A stretch of DNA of 64,000 bases from Clostridium sp. chh4-2 (GCF_002899675.1 NZ_PKUU01000005.1:124001-188000); one strand, 5' to 3'. Positions 1 through 9,687 are shown, counted from the first letter of the stretch. Numbers and translations are program-made. Notes: a model not told the origin generated them from the sequence alone.

Positions 1-2142
1 CTCTTTTCTCTTTTTTGTATAGAGAAGTACTATTTCATTCCATTGTTTTTTCACGAATTCCCATCTCTCACCAACCTTTACTAATTCATCCTCTTTGCAT
101 GACAGTTTTCTTTCCTCCTCCTTTAACAAAACTTTCAAATCGGCTCTCATTTGATCAGAATCTTCTAATAAGCAGATTTTTTCTTCTATTTTCTGATTTT
201 CCTCTTGAATATCTATCCTTTTTTGTATGCAATATTCTCTGAATTTCTTTTCATCTTGGCAGTTCCTTACGAGCTCTTTCTGCATCCATTCTACTTTTTC
301 TTTCTGCTTCAGAAATTTTTTTCTTATCTTCTGATATTCCTCCAACCTATACTCAATCTTCTCCGTTTTATAAAAGTCGGCATCCAGATGGCACAGTACT
401 GTTTGATAAAATCGATGTATATTAGACTTTTTTCCTAACGCTACTGAAATCAACCCCCAAGCCTTATCATCCCCCAGCAATTCCTTCGCATACTCGGTGA
501 AATAGAGGTCTTTGTATACTCCACTTCTTTCCTCATCTTTGCAGTAAAGCATCTCATAACATTCACTTTCTTCCGACGTAAAAAGCCGCTTTACCTCACT
601 TAGTTGCTCTTTGAACATCTGACTGTCCCCTTCAGCAGGATTCAACGCTTCAGTAATTCCTGTCTCTACGGGCAATTCCTTGGTTATATTCTCCACAGCT
701 GAGTTATTACAAGAAGTAACGAGAATACTGTAATCATTAATTTTTTCATTTCTAAGTCTATAATACTTAGAGTACCAGTTCGAGTATCCGTTATTACGCT
801 TTTCCCCGTACTTAAAGCAGCACTCTTTAAATGCATCATCCGGTTTTTGATATTTTGCCAAAAGCTCTGCTTTCATGATGATGTTATGCACAATAATTTC
901 CTTTAAAAGTGTTGTCTTTCCCGTTCCAGGAGGGCCGTTCACTGAAAATATAGGAATAATTTCTTCACTCTCCCTAACCGCCAGATTCACAGCCATCTGC
1001 TGCATCAGTGAGGGCATAAACCGAGAAGGCCATTTACCAATAGGGGCATTTCTCACATCTAAAACATCGGCAATTTTTTCCTGTAGAGCATTCCGGTTTT
1101 TATTCCCGTCTGGCGTCCACCCCAAATCAAACCGCTCCGTTCGCGAAAGGTTCCACGCTTCTGGATAATACTCGTTATAAGCTCCCACAATATAGGCAAT
1201 CAACGACTCTTGCATGGGATTCTTATCACCAAATTCCCCTGACTTAATTTTGGTTAGCACCATCTTTAAATCATCTGCAAAAAATGTTTTCCCTAGTCCG
1301 GAATAATCATCATCTCTATATTTTTCTCTAGTTTCCTCATCTTTATAGATCTGATAAACCAAAATACAGGAGAATTCCCCTGAAGTCTCCTGATCCTGTA
1401 CTTTTCCGACATCGTCTTTTTTATCTTGTAAAATTCTTTTAACATATTTATCCACTATCTTATTGTATAAATGATAGATCTGGTCCGTATTCACAGGGCT
1501 AAATGATCCTTCCTCTCCCTGATACTTGCATGAATCGCAGAGCGAATGCCCCTTCCCTATCTCGATTTCCCGTTTTAAATAATCATCAAACTCTTCCAGA
1601 TCTTTCTTATAGTCATCCTCAGATAAACAGTTTAATAACGATTCATCTGCCAGTTTTTCTATACGATTCAACGCCCAAATAATCGTCGACAAAGAAAAAG
1701 AGCCTTCCACATAACTTCCAAATGCACTTAACTGTAAACCAAACCATGCAATTTCATCGTGGTTGCTCTCTGGGCGATTGTCTTCTTCATGCAGTGCCTG
1801 GGCAATCTTTTGAATGCATAATTCTCGTTTGCTCTTACCAGCATAAACCGTAATGTTCCCCCAACAAGCCATTCCATGCCGCTCTGTCTCCTGCCTTACT
1901 GTATCCAATAAATCGCTGCTTCTCTCAAGCGGAGTTATCATCTTTAAAATCTTAACATTACTGGCGTTATTTGAGGATAACTCATTAGTATGAGAATCCA
2001 TTTTTACTGCTTCTTTATTTTTCCGCTTTTCCTCATAGGTTAATGTAGGCAATGCATCCTGGCTTAGAAATTCTAATGTATGCCAGTAATCCAATATGGA
2101 TACAGCTATCTTTTGTTTTTTCGAAATACTTGTTTCTTTCAT
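1..2142 (-). CDS. Superfamily-1 helicase/ATPase (DNA2/UPF1-like), 3' end cut by window edge
   Basis: The frame stays open from an ATG at 2142 to the window edge, giving at least 714 codons without a stop. AGAGGA lies a few bases before the ATG. A Walker A motif GPPGTGKTT sits near residue 400, and a motif-Ia-like stretch (VTSCNNSAVEN) near residue 470, as in DNA2/NAM7/UPF1 helicases. Residues about 600-710 are rich in Lys, Glu and Gln and look like a long coiled coil inserted in the helicase core. The first 390 residues match nothing I recognise and include a CDSC pair. The Walker B and later motifs would lie beyond the window. The gene has its own promoter and is AT-richer than mgtE beside it, which fits an accessory or defence gene, but that role is inference. 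Confidence 0.8.
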   Translation of the reverse strand, partial: MKETSISKKQKIAVSILDYWHTLEFLSQDALPTLTYEEKRKNKEAVKMDSHTNELSSNNASNVKILKMITPLERSSDLLDTVRQETERHGMACWGNITVYAGKSKRELCIQKIAQALHEEDNRPESNHDEIAWFGLQLSAFGSYVEGSFSLSTIIWALNRIEKLADESLLNCLSEDDYKKDLEEFDDYLKREIEIGKGHSLCDSCKYQGEEGSFSPVNTDQIYHLYNKIVDKYVKRILQDKKDDVGKVQDQETSGEFSCILVYQIYKDEETREKYRDDDYSGLGKTFFADDLKMVLTKIKSGEFGDKNPMQESLIAYIVGAYNEYYPEAWNLSRTERFDLGWTPDGNKNRNALQEKIADVLDVRNAPIGKWPSRFMPSLMQQMAVNLAVRESEEIIPIFSVNGPPGTGKTTLLKEIIVHNIIMKAELLAKYQKPDDAFKECCFKYGEKRNNGYSNWYSKYYRLRNEKINDYSILVTSCNNSAVENITKELPVETGITEALNPAEGDSQMFKEQLSEVKRLFTSEESECYEMLYCKDEERSGVYKDLYFTEYAKELLGDDKAWGLISVALGKKSNIHRFYQTVLCHLDADFYKTEKIEYRLEEYQKIRKKFLKQKEKVEWMQKELVRNCQDEKKFREYCIQKRIDIQEENQKIEEKICLLEDSDQMRADLKVLLKEEERKLSCKEDELVKVGERWEFVKKQWNEIVLLYTKKRKE

Positions 2143-2210
2143 CTGGAAATCCTCTTATCATCTTTAATATCAATATCCTTGCAGCTATAACAGACTTATT
2201 TAATCCATTT

Positions 2211-2239
2211 AGTATATCAAACGGCCCATAATATATCAA
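2211..2239 (-). promoter_or_regulatory. Predicted sigma-A promoter of the helicase gene
   Basis: Read on the minus strand: TTGATA, a 17-base spacer, then TATACT, about 70 bases before the helicase start codon. It lies after the mgtE terminator, so the helicase is probably transcribed alone. Confidence 0.6.
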
Positions 2240-2303
2240 TAAATGCAAAATACTTTAAGCATAAATAATTTTAACTTAGAAGACATTTAAAAATGACCTG
2301 CTA

Positions 2304-2350
2304 ACAAAAATTGCCTGCCCGCAAAGAAATACATCCTTCACAGGCAGGCA
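2304..2350 (-). terminator. Rho-independent terminator after mgtE
   Basis: On the minus strand TGCCTGCC pairs with GGCAGGCA around a 23-base loop, followed by ATTTTTGTT. It begins 14 bases after the mgtE stop codon. Confidence 0.75.
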
Positions 2351-2363
2351 GATAAACTTCTAT

Positions 2364-3695
2364 TTACAGATAAGGCATAGCTACAGTCGCCAATCCCAAA
2401 AAGAAGAAAAACCCTAACACATCCGTAAATGTGGTAACAAACACTCCGCTGGCTAACGCCGGATCGATTTTAAGTTTTTCCAACAAGATCGGAATCGCAT
2501 AACCGGCAACGGAAGCGCAAAGCATATTGAGCATCATCGCCACAGCGGCCACCAGTCCGAACAGCGGATTAAATTCATAAAACATCGCGATCCCGGCTAC
2601 AAATACTCCGATCACAATCCCGGTGGCCAGGCCAACTAAAACCTCTTTTATCAGGATACGGACCGCATTTTCCCGGTCCACCTCCCCTAAGGACAAGCCG
2701 CGGACAATGATTGTAAGGGTCTGGGTTCCGGCATTACCGCCCATTCCGGATATAATCGTCATCACCGCGCTCAGAGCCACAATCTTCGATATGGTATCCG
2801 AAAACAAGTCGATGACCGCGCTTGCAAGAAGTGCGGTAGCCAGATTGACAATCAGCCATGGCAGCCTGGACCGGATGGAATCCGAAACGGAACCGTCTAC
2901 CTTTTCTTCTTTATTAATTCCGGCCATCCGGTGAATATCCTCTGTGGTCTCCTCTATCATGATTTCTAGAATATCATCGACTGTGATTACGCCGATCATA
3001 CGGTTTTCATCGTCGATAACCGGCATCAGCATAAATCCGTATTTTTCAAATGTTCTGGATACCTCTTCCTGGTCTTCATTATAATGGACGCTGATAACAT
3101 TGGGATTCATGATATCTTTGATCAGCGTTGTCAACTCATTGCTGACGATATCCCGCAGCGTTACCACTCCCCGCAGGTGATATTCCCTGTCGATTACATA
3201 TAAGTAATACGTGGTTTCCGCATCCGTTTCACTGCGGATATATTTCAGCGCGCTTTCAATGGTCTTATCTTCGTAAATAGCCAGAAACTCGGTGGTCATA
3301 ATACCGCCGGCCGTTTCGCTGTCATAGGTCAGCAGCTTTTCAACGTCTTTTCTCGTCTCTCCGTCCAGCAGGCCGATCACATAGCTTTTCCTGTCGCCAG
3401 CCAGCTCGTCGATCAAATCCGCAACATCATCGCTGGCCATGGAATTTAAGATCTCGCTTTTTTCCCCGTTTGTAAACTGCTGCAGAATCTTGATCTGCTC
3501 TTCTTCATCCGCCTCTTCTATAATTTCAGCAACAAATGACTTCGGCAGCCCATTTAACAGATCATGGATATCCCCGCGCCCGATAACCGCCTCTAAAACA
3601 TCGGCCGGATGAACATGATTGACGAAATCATTGATGGCTTCCTTGTCCGCACTCTGTAAAAGTTCAATAATCTCTTCCGCTTTTTTCTCCCTCAT
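2364..3695 (-). CDS. mgtE: Magnesium transporter MgtE
   Basis: A 443-residue Mg2+ channel/transporter of the inner membrane. The order is the classic one: an N-terminal superhelical MgtE_N domain (about 10-115), two CBS domains (about 130-250) that sense cytoplasmic Mg2+, then five membrane helices (about 285-440) with the conserved GGNAGTQ segment of the pore. Length fits the family. The ATG at 3695 is preferred over one six codons upstream because GGAAGGGGAG precedes it and nothing resembling a ribosome site precedes the other. It follows feoAB by about 120 bases on the same strand with no clear terminator between, so read-through from feoAB is possible. No M-box riboswitch was recognised in that gap. 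Confidence 0.95.
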   Translation of the reverse strand: MREKKAEEIIELLQSADKEAINDFVNHVHPADVLEAVIGRGDIHDLLNGLPKSFVAEIIEEADEEEQIKILQQFTNGEKSEILNSMASDDVADLIDELAGDRKSYVIGLLDGETRKDVEKLLTYDSETAGGIMTTEFLAIYEDKTIESALKYIRSETDAETTYYLYVIDREYHLRGVVTLRDIVSNELTTLIKDIMNPNVISVHYNEDQEEVSRTFEKYGFMLMPVIDDENRMIGVITVDDILEIMIEETTEDIHRMAGINKEEKVDGSVSDSIRSRLPWLIVNLATALLASAVIDLFSDTISKIVALSAVMTIISGMGGNAGTQTLTIIVRGLSLGEVDRENAVRILIKEVLVGLATGIVIGVFVAGIAMFYEFNPLFGLVAAVAMMLNMLCASVAGYAIPILLEKLKIDPALASGVFVTTFTDVLGFFFFLGLATVAMPYL

Positions 3696-3817
3696 GTTCT
3701 CCCCTTCCTTCATGCGAACCCGTTTTTAGTGAATCACTTATTCCTTTAAGCAAAAATACTGCATTCATAACTTATGTAATTTTCTTTACAATATCCATTC
3801 CATCCGATTCTTTGCAT

Positions 3818-6163
3818 TTAAAATAACATTGCAATTGCATGAACGATAAATCCTGCCACCCAGGCAATCGCACACTGCCCAAACACCACCAGCAGAGCCC
3901 ATTTTCCGCCCAATTCCCTTTTCACCGACGCCACAGCGGCCACACATGGCGTATAGAGAAGCGAAAATACCAGCAAAGCGGCAGCTCCGGCCGGCGCAAG
4001 AACCGTTAACAGTTCCTCCGTGGATCCAAAAAGCACAGATAACGTGGACACAACGCTCTCCTTTGCCATAAAGCCTGTAATCAATGCGGTTGACATTCTC
4101 CAGTCGCCAAACCCTAACGGTGTAAAGATGGGCGCAATGAGTCCGGCCACGCCCGCCAGTATGCTGTCTGAAGAATCGGATACCCTGTTGAGTCCCAAAT
4201 TAAAGCTCTGTAAAAACCAGATAACAATCGTCGCCACAAAGATCACGGTAAATGCTCTCTGCAGGAAATCCTTCGCTTTTTCCCATAACAGCTGCCCGAC
4301 ATTTTTCGCTCCCGGCATGCGGTAATTGGGAAGTTCCATTACAAACGGCACCGGCTCCCCTTTAAACATGGTTCCTTTCATAAGAAGGGCGAACAAAATT
4401 CCCATGATAATACCCATAAAATAAAGTCCGATCATCACAAGCGCCCCATGTTTCGGGAAAAATGCCGCCGTAAAAAATGCATAAATCGGAAGTTTTGCGG
4501 AACAGCTCATAAACGGAATCATCAATATCGTCATTTTCCGGTCCCGCTCCGAAGACAACGTTCTCGTCGCCATAACTCCCGGAACGGAGCACCCAAAACC
4601 GATCAGCATCGGCACAATGCTCCTGCCGGAAAGCCCCATTTTCCTAAGCAGCTTGTCCATAATAAATGCAACTCGGGCCATATAACCGCTGTCTTCCAAA
4701 AGAGACAGGAAGAAAAACAAAGTCACAATCACGGGAAGGAAGCTGATCACGCTGCCGATCCCGCTGAATATACCGTCAATCACCAGGGAATGCAGAGCCG
4801 AATTCACATGAAGCGCAGTCATTCCCCGGTCCACTGCTTCCGTCAGCCAGGTTACGCCCATATCGCACAAGCTTTGCAGTGCCGCACCGATCACATTAAA
4901 CGTGAGCCAGAACACCAGAGCCATAATTCCCACAAATGCAGGAATCCCCGTATATTTGCCCGTCAGGGTCTTATCAATTCTCCTGCTCCGAATCCGTTCC
5001 TTGCTTTCATGGGGTTTAATAACCGTAGCTTCACATGCCTCTCCGATATAGTTAAAACGCATGTCTGCAATGGCCGCAGCCCGGTCCATTCTGCTTTCAT
5101 TTTCCATCTGTAAAATGATATGTTCCAGCATTTCCTTCTCATTCTGCGTCAAATTCAGGCTGTCCAGCACGATCTGGTCGCCTTCTGCCAGTTTGCTGGC
5201 GGCAAAACGCACCGGAATGCCCGTTGCCTTCGCATGATCCTCGATCAGATGCATGATGGCATGAACGCAGCGGTGAACTGCATTCTCCCCTCCGTCGGCG
5301 TTACAAAAGTCGATCTCTCCCGGACTTTCCTGATACTTTGCTATATGCAGCGCATGGCTTACAAGCTCCCCAATTCCCTCTCCTTTTGACGCGGAAATGG
5401 GGATGACCGGAACGCCGAGAAATGCTTCCAGGTCGTTAATCAGAATGGAACCGTTATTTTCCCTGATCTCATCCATCATATTAAGAGCAATAACCATGGG
5501 AATGTTCAGCTCCATCAGCTGCATGGTCAGATAAAGATTTCTCTCTATATTGGTGGCATCCACAATATTAATGATGCCCTTCGGCTTATCCTTCAGCAGA
5601 AATTCCCTGGTAACAATCTCTTCACTGCTGTACGGCGACATGGAATAGATGCCCGGAAGGTCGGTTATCAGCGTATCCTTATGCCCTTTAATCACGCCAT
5701 CCTTCCGGTCTACCGTAACGCCCGGAAAGTTTCCCACATGCTGATTGGAACCTGTTAACTGGTTAAATAACGTGGTCTTTCCACAGTTTTGATTGCCCAC
5801 CAGAGCAAACGTGAGCACGGTTCCTTCCGGAAGCGGATTGGCCTCTTCTTCCGTATGGTATTTGCCGCCTTCACCTAGACCGGGGTGTTGTGTTCTTTTC
5901 TTTTTCACTATCTTTGTTCTGTTTATAACTTCTTTATGATAAGATTCTCCGATCTCAATTTTCTTTGCATCGTCTAATCGAAGTGATAACTCATAGCCAT
6001 GAATCCTGATTTCAATGGGATCTCCCATGGGAGCGTATTTCACAACGGTGATTTCCGCGCCTTGGATCAGACCCATATCTAAAAAATGCTGTCTCAGAGC
6101 ACCGCTTCCTCCGACAGAGATTATCTTAGCTGTTTTTCCTATGTCTAAGTCACTTAAAAACAT
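3818..6163 (-). CDS. feoB: Fused FeoA-FeoB ferrous iron transporter
   Basis: A 781-residue Fe2+ transporter. Residues 1-75 form a FeoA (SH3-like) domain that is a separate protein in many bacteria. After a basic linker comes the FeoB G-domain, with G1 GNQNCGKT near 123, G3 DLPG near 168 and G4 NMMD further on. The membrane part follows, with the paired Gate domains and invariant Cys residues (GCSVPG, CSAKLP). The G1 motif has Gln where NPNCGKT is usual. The start at 6163 is chosen because AGAGGTGG lies 7-8 bases before it; the ATG nine codons upstream has no ribosome site. FeoA-FeoB fusions are known in Clostridia. A strong terminator of the upstream kinase separates the two units, so the promoter should lie within about 6165-6230; no obvious Fur box was seen. 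Confidence 0.95.
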   Translation of the reverse strand: MFLSDLDIGKTAKIISVGGSGALRQHFLDMGLIQGAEITVVKYAPMGDPIEIRIHGYELSLRLDDAKKIEIGESYHKEVINRTKIVKKKRTQHPGLGEGGKYHTEEEANPLPEGTVLTFALVGNQNCGKTTLFNQLTGSNQHVGNFPGVTVDRKDGVIKGHKDTLITDLPGIYSMSPYSSEEIVTREFLLKDKPKGIINIVDATNIERNLYLTMQLMELNIPMVIALNMMDEIRENNGSILINDLEAFLGVPVIPISASKGEGIGELVSHALHIAKYQESPGEIDFCNADGGENAVHRCVHAIMHLIEDHAKATGIPVRFAASKLAEGDQIVLDSLNLTQNEKEMLEHIILQMENESRMDRAAAIADMRFNYIGEACEATVIKPHESKERIRSRRIDKTLTGKYTGIPAFVGIMALVFWLTFNVIGAALQSLCDMGVTWLTEAVDRGMTALHVNSALHSLVIDGIFSGIGSVISFLPVIVTLFFFLSLLEDSGYMARVAFIMDKLLRKMGLSGRSIVPMLIGFGCSVPGVMATRTLSSERDRKMTILMIPFMSCSAKLPIYAFFTAAFFPKHGALVMIGLYFMGIIMGILFALLMKGTMFKGEPVPFVMELPNYRMPGAKNVGQLLWEKAKDFLQRAFTVIFVATIVIWFLQSFNLGLNRVSDSSDSILAGVAGLIAPIFTPLGFGDWRMSTALITGFMAKESVVSTLSVLFGSTEELLTVLAPAGAAALLVFSLLYTPCVAAVASVKRELGGKWALLVVFGQCAIAWVAGFIVHAIAMLF

Positions 6164-6228
6164 TAGCGCCACCTCTCTTTTGTTAGTCATGTCTAATCAT
6201 AATACGCAATGCCAAGATCTGCAACCCC

Positions 6229-6272
6229 GTTTTAAAGTAAAACGTGAAGGCATTTCTGAAAATGCCTTCACG
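6229..6272 (-). terminator. Strong terminator of the LytTR/kinase operon
   Basis: GTGAAGGCATTT pairs perfectly with AAATGCCTTCAC around a tiny loop, followed on the minus strand by GTTTTACTTTAAAA. It lies about 20 bases after the kinase stop codon. Confidence 0.85.
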
Positions 6273-6295
6273 CTTAATGTAAAAAACTTCATTTC

Positions 6296-7624
6296 CTACG
6301 CATCCTTCCCCTCCGGAAATGCCATAGTAACGGAAAATTCATCCGCACAATAATCAATATTCATATACCCCCCATACCGTTCCGTAACCCTCTTCATATT
6401 CTTCAGCCCATGTCCGTGAAATCCCTCATCCTTTTTCGTAGTCTGAATGCAGTGTTCCTTAATAACGATTGGATTGACCTTCGGATTCTTTATCTCCACC
6501 CAGATTAAATGTTTTTTCTTAAATATTCTCAGCCGTACATATTTGGCTGCTTCTTCATCTGTAATTTCATTACAGGCGGTTATGGCATTTTCCAAAGGAT
6601 TTTCGAACAGGGTATAGAGGTCGGGAAATGCGATAAAGGAAAACTCCGCGTATTGTATATCCGTCTCAAACTTTATATGGGAAAAATTGCAGCGGAGCTG
6701 TGTCTGAATTAAAATTGCACGGAGGGCCGGTGACGGGATGAATGCAAAACGGCAGCTCTCCTCGATGTTTCGGAGCATTTCATGGGAATACGTCTGAAGC
6801 TCATTTGAAACCGGACTGCCTTCTTCATGGACCAGCCGCTTAATGCCTTCCAGCTGTTTTGTATAATCGTGTACAAACCCTTTCATCTCTTCGATAAACT
6901 GGTCCTGCTGCCCGATGATCATCCGGTTCTGCTCTTCCAACCGGCTCAGACGGTCCAGTTCCCGCTGAAGCTGGTACCGTTTCCTGGAATTATTGTCTCC
7001 AAATATGACGATCATGTTCATCAACAGCAGCCCCAGCGAAAAAAGGATGCTGCGGAGGGAAGCAGACGCATCGGGAGTATCCACGGACAGGACATAATAT
7101 TCCATTAGTATGCTGATGAGCGGTACCGAAATAATGGAAAAATTGTTGGAAATGACTGGGTCTTTCTCTTCATTTTGACGTTTCCAGATCATCACATGGC
7201 AGATACTGAATATAATGATACCCAAAATGCAGGTGCCCACAAGATTCAGGGCCGCATTTTTTATAGTTTCAGTTCCCGCTGCCGGAATGCTGGAATTATA
7301 AACCAGCGAATAAACCGATACGGGAATGAATTCACTTATGAGACTCAAAAAAGCTTCGGCGGCCGTGCAGATGAGCCGGGCTGTCACCGGGCCTTCAAAC
7401 AGAAAAAAATTTATAAACAGTATAAATGAAAGGGCCGCACAGGTGTTGAGCACAGGCATATACAGAGAGTTTATAAGATGTAATAGGAGGGCTAAGATTA
7501 TCAGTACGGCAGGGGAAAGATACTTCCGGTTTTCCCACCGGACACAGAAAAACTGTTTGGAAAACCAAAAGATCAGAATAAAATCCAATATGCATTTGCT
7601 CAGCGCCAAAATCGTGTTCAGCAT
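6296..7624 (-). CDS. AgrC/ComD-type sensor histidine kinase (GHKL family)
   Basis: A 442-residue membrane sensor kinase. About six hydrophobic helices fill residues 1-195, then comes a coiled coil (about 205-240) and a short dimerisation helix with HDYTKQL near 250, where His is the probable phospho-acceptor. The C-terminal GHKL ATPase has an N-box (ENPLENA) and a G-box (GHGLKNM), as in AgrC, ComD and VirS. GAGAGGATG precedes the ATG. It lies 12 bases after the LytTR regulator in the same operon and ends at a strong terminator. There is no agrB- or agrD-like gene nearby, so the ligand is unknown; the kinase may read a peptide made elsewhere or another cue. Confidence 0.9.
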   Translation of the reverse strand: MLNTILALSKCILDFILIFWFSKQFFCVRWENRKYLSPAVLIILALLLHLINSLYMPVLNTCAALSFILFINFFLFEGPVTARLICTAAEAFLSLISEFIPVSVYSLVYNSSIPAAGTETIKNAALNLVGTCILGIIIFSICHVMIWKRQNEEKDPVISNNFSIISVPLISILMEYYVLSVDTPDASASLRSILFSLGLLLMNMIVIFGDNNSRKRYQLQRELDRLSRLEEQNRMIIGQQDQFIEEMKGFVHDYTKQLEGIKRLVHEEGSPVSNELQTYSHEMLRNIEESCRFAFIPSPALRAILIQTQLRCNFSHIKFETDIQYAEFSFIAFPDLYTLFENPLENAITACNEITDEEAAKYVRLRIFKKKHLIWVEIKNPKVNPIVIKEHCIQTTKKDEGFHGHGLKNMKRVTERYGGYMNIDYCADEFSVTMAFPEGKDA

Positions 7625-7636
7625 TGTACATCCTCT

Positions 7637-8347
7637 CTAAATATCCGTGTTTTTCAGCAGGGCCTTCATAAACGAATCCTTGAAATGCGTGCTCAAAGGA
7701 AGCTTATCGCCTTTTGATATGGTGATTTCGCCAATCCTGACAGAATCCACCATATCCAGATTTACGATATAGCTTTTATGGGAAAATGCAAATTTTCCTT
7801 CGGGAGCACCGGCCATCAGCTCATCCAGGCTCTGCCAGGTGCTGATGATTTCATCATTTGTACAGACGATCCGGCGTTTGCGCTGTTTGGAATAGATATA
7901 CATGATCCGGTCGGCGCGGATCAGTTCCGATTGGGAATCCCGGATGATCTTCATATATGCTACGGTCCGCTTTAATTTGGAAATGCAGGCTTTCAGCACG
8001 GTTTGAATCTGTTCTTCGTTAAAGGGCTTTAAAATGAACCGGAAAGGTTCTGCGCGGTATCCTTCAATGGACATGGATTTCAGCACGGTCATAATGACAA
8101 TTACTGCCGTATTGCCCAAGGATCTCAGCTTTTCTGCTGCGTCGATCCCCACATTTTTATTGCCAAAACGGACATCCAGAAATAAAATGTCATATTCCGG
8201 CGGACGTTCAAACAGTTCTTCTATGGAAGACAGCTCTATAATATCGATTTCTATATCATTGGAAAAGGAATATCTGAGGATGTATTTTCTCAATTGACTG
8301 CGTATGGATAATTCATCATCACAGATGCATACGGTACATTTATTCAT
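7637..8347 (-). CDS. LytTR-family response regulator (AgrA-like)
   Basis: A 236-residue regulator. The receiver domain has acidic Asp10/Asp11, phospho-acceptor Asp58 (FLDV) and Lys107 (LKPF). A LytTR DNA-binding domain occupies about 135-232, with the typical FSHKSYIVNL segment. Proteins of this kind bind paired direct repeats upstream of target promoters. It is the first gene of the two-gene operon with the kinase and has a near-consensus promoter. The divergent two-gene membrane operon starting at 8655 is a plausible target because the 300-base intergenic region is shared; that is inference. GGAG lies 8 bases before the ATG. Confidence 0.92.
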   Translation of the reverse strand: MNKCTVCICDDELSIRSQLRKYILRYSFSNDIEIDIIELSSIEELFERPPEYDILFLDVRFGNKNVGIDAAEKLRSLGNTAVIVIMTVLKSMSIEGYRAEPFRFILKPFNEEQIQTVLKACISKLKRTVAYMKIIRDSQSELIRADRIMYIYSKQRKRRIVCTNDEIISTWQSLDELMAGAPEGKFAFSHKSYIVNLDMVDSVRIGEITISKGDKLPLSTHFKDSFMKALLKNTDI

Positions 8348-8394
8348 ATGTAAACTCCATTGTCAGAAAATTAGTTCATTTTTCATGTAGTAAT

Positions 8395-8423
8395 AGTATA
8401 ATGTCTTATTCTATGTTTGTCAA
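8395..8423 (-). promoter_or_regulatory. Near-consensus promoter of the LytTR/kinase operon
   Basis: Minus strand: TTGACA, 17 bases, TATACT, about 50 bases before the regulator start codon. Confidence 0.8.
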
Positions 8424-8424
8424 A

Positions 8425-8464
8425 GCATCCCTGCTGTATGTCATTTTTTTGGCATCAGGGATGC
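8425..8464. other. Hairpin directly upstream of the LytTR promoter
   Basis: GCATCCCTG and CAGGGATGC form a perfect 9-bp inverted repeat around a 22-base loop. It abuts the -35 element at 8418-8423. Read on the plus strand it is followed only by CTTTTGA. It may be an operator or a weak terminator shielding the divergent gene; neither is proven. Confidence 0.5.
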
Positions 8465-8654
8465 CTTTTGATGCAGGAACCGGCACAGATGTCGGAAAGC
8501 TGAACTGCTGCTTTTTCGGACAAGAAAATCCATGTTTCAGACAAGGATACGCGTGACCCTCTCTCATTTCTGCTATATTGTAAAAGATATTTAATAAATG
8601 CAGAAGGTAAAAAATAATAAGGCTGCATTTGATGACGACAGGAGGAAACGTAAC

Positions 8655-9686
8655 ATGGGACGGGAAAATGAAAGTAAAAGCTTGCTGGAAAACGAACTGA
8701 AAAAGGGTATGTTCAAATCGACAGCGCCGATCGCTCTGATTATGACAATTCTTGGATTGTTTATTATGATTTCGGTTGGCGGCTATCTGCTTAAATATAT
8801 CCGGGGTCCGATACCGTTAGAGGAGGTATACGGCACTGAAGCGGTTAAAAATGAGTATGTAACCTTACGGGTTCAATATGTGCTGGACGGCTTCATGGAA
8901 ACCTACCGCACCCGAAACAGCGTAAGAAGAAAATCAGACGTTTACTACCTGGTACTGGATGAAGATTTGGGGGCTGTGCCGCTGCGCGTACCCAACGCCA
9001 AAGATCGTGAAAACATAGAACGCCTCATAGACGAGACATGGGATTATCTGCAGGGGCTTCAGGCGGAACCGCCTCAAGGTATTGAGATTACCGGAACCAT
9101 GAAACTTTTAAAGGGAGACGGAGAACGCTATTATCAGGAGGCTCTGAACGATTATCAGCTGGACGGTTTGGAGGAGAATTACTATCTATGGGCCGGACTG
9201 CTGGATAATCAGACGCCAAGCAGCGCTATGGGCATCGAAGCTGTGGGAACCGCCATCGCCCTTTTGGGATTATGGCTGTTGTCCAAATTATTTAGAAATG
9301 AACATAAAAAAAGCATCCGGGCATTTTTAGAAAGCCACCAAACGGTCAGAAGAGAAGATTTGGAAGAGGATTTCCGAAATTCGGAGAAAATATGCGGCCA
9401 GTTCTGGATTGGATATAATTGTACTTATGGAATCTGCAGCAAGCCGGAGATTTTGTTGAATGCAGAGATTAGCAAAGTCTGGTTCAATGTAAGAAAATCA
9501 GGCCGCACCACCGTCCAGGAACTGATATGCCTGACTGCGGATGGAAAGGAACATTGTTTCTCCATGAACCGAAATAAGGCGGATCAGGCCATTAAACGGT
9601 ATCAATCCATTGACTCTGAGCTGGCAAAGAGGACGGGACTTCGCGACAAAGCCATGATGGGCGGCACTAATAAGGAGGAATTATAA
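8655..9686 (+). CDS. Two-TM membrane protein of unknown function (possibly DUF6709-like)
   Basis: 343 residues. A cytoplasmic head is followed by a membrane helix (about 25-47), an extracellular segment of about 150 residues, a second helix near 205-222 (GTAIALLGLWLL) and a cytoplasmic C-terminal domain of beta-strand character that may have a PH-like fold. The ATG at 8655 is preferred because AGGAGG lies 7-8 bases before it. It is one base apart from the next gene, which has the same layout in shorter form, so the pair are probably paralogues in one operon. I recall similar Lachnospiraceae proteins labelled DUF6709 but cannot confirm this. It lies divergent from the LytTR operon. Confidence 0.75.
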   Translation: MGRENESKSLLENELKKGMFKSTAPIALIMTILGLFIMISVGGYLLKYIRGPIPLEEVYGTEAVKNEYVTLRVQYVLDGFMETYRTRNSVRRKSDVYYLVLDEDLGAVPLRVPNAKDRENIERLIDETWDYLQGLQAEPPQGIEITGTMKLLKGDGERYYQEALNDYQLDGLEENYYLWAGLLDNQTPSSAMGIEAVGTAIALLGLWLLSKLFRNEHKKSIRAFLESHQTVRREDLEEDFRNSEKICGQFWIGYNCTYGICSKPEILLNAEISKVWFNVRKSGRTTVQELICLTADGKEHCFSMNRNKADQAIKRYQSIDSELAKRTGLRDKAMMGGTNKEEL

Positions 9687-9687
9687 A

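Noticed and set aside
3696-3817. Possible M-box magnesium riboswitch before mgtE
   Set aside because: The gap is only about 120 bases and shows no strong paired stems of that class.
4448-5113. Long open frame on the plus strand
   Set aside because: It lies wholly inside feoB on the other strand, has very biased composition (His, Gln, Arg) and no ribosome site. Shadow frame.
6164-6190. Earlier ATG for the FeoA-FeoB protein
   Set aside because: No ribosome site, while the ATG nine codons downstream has AGAGGTGG.
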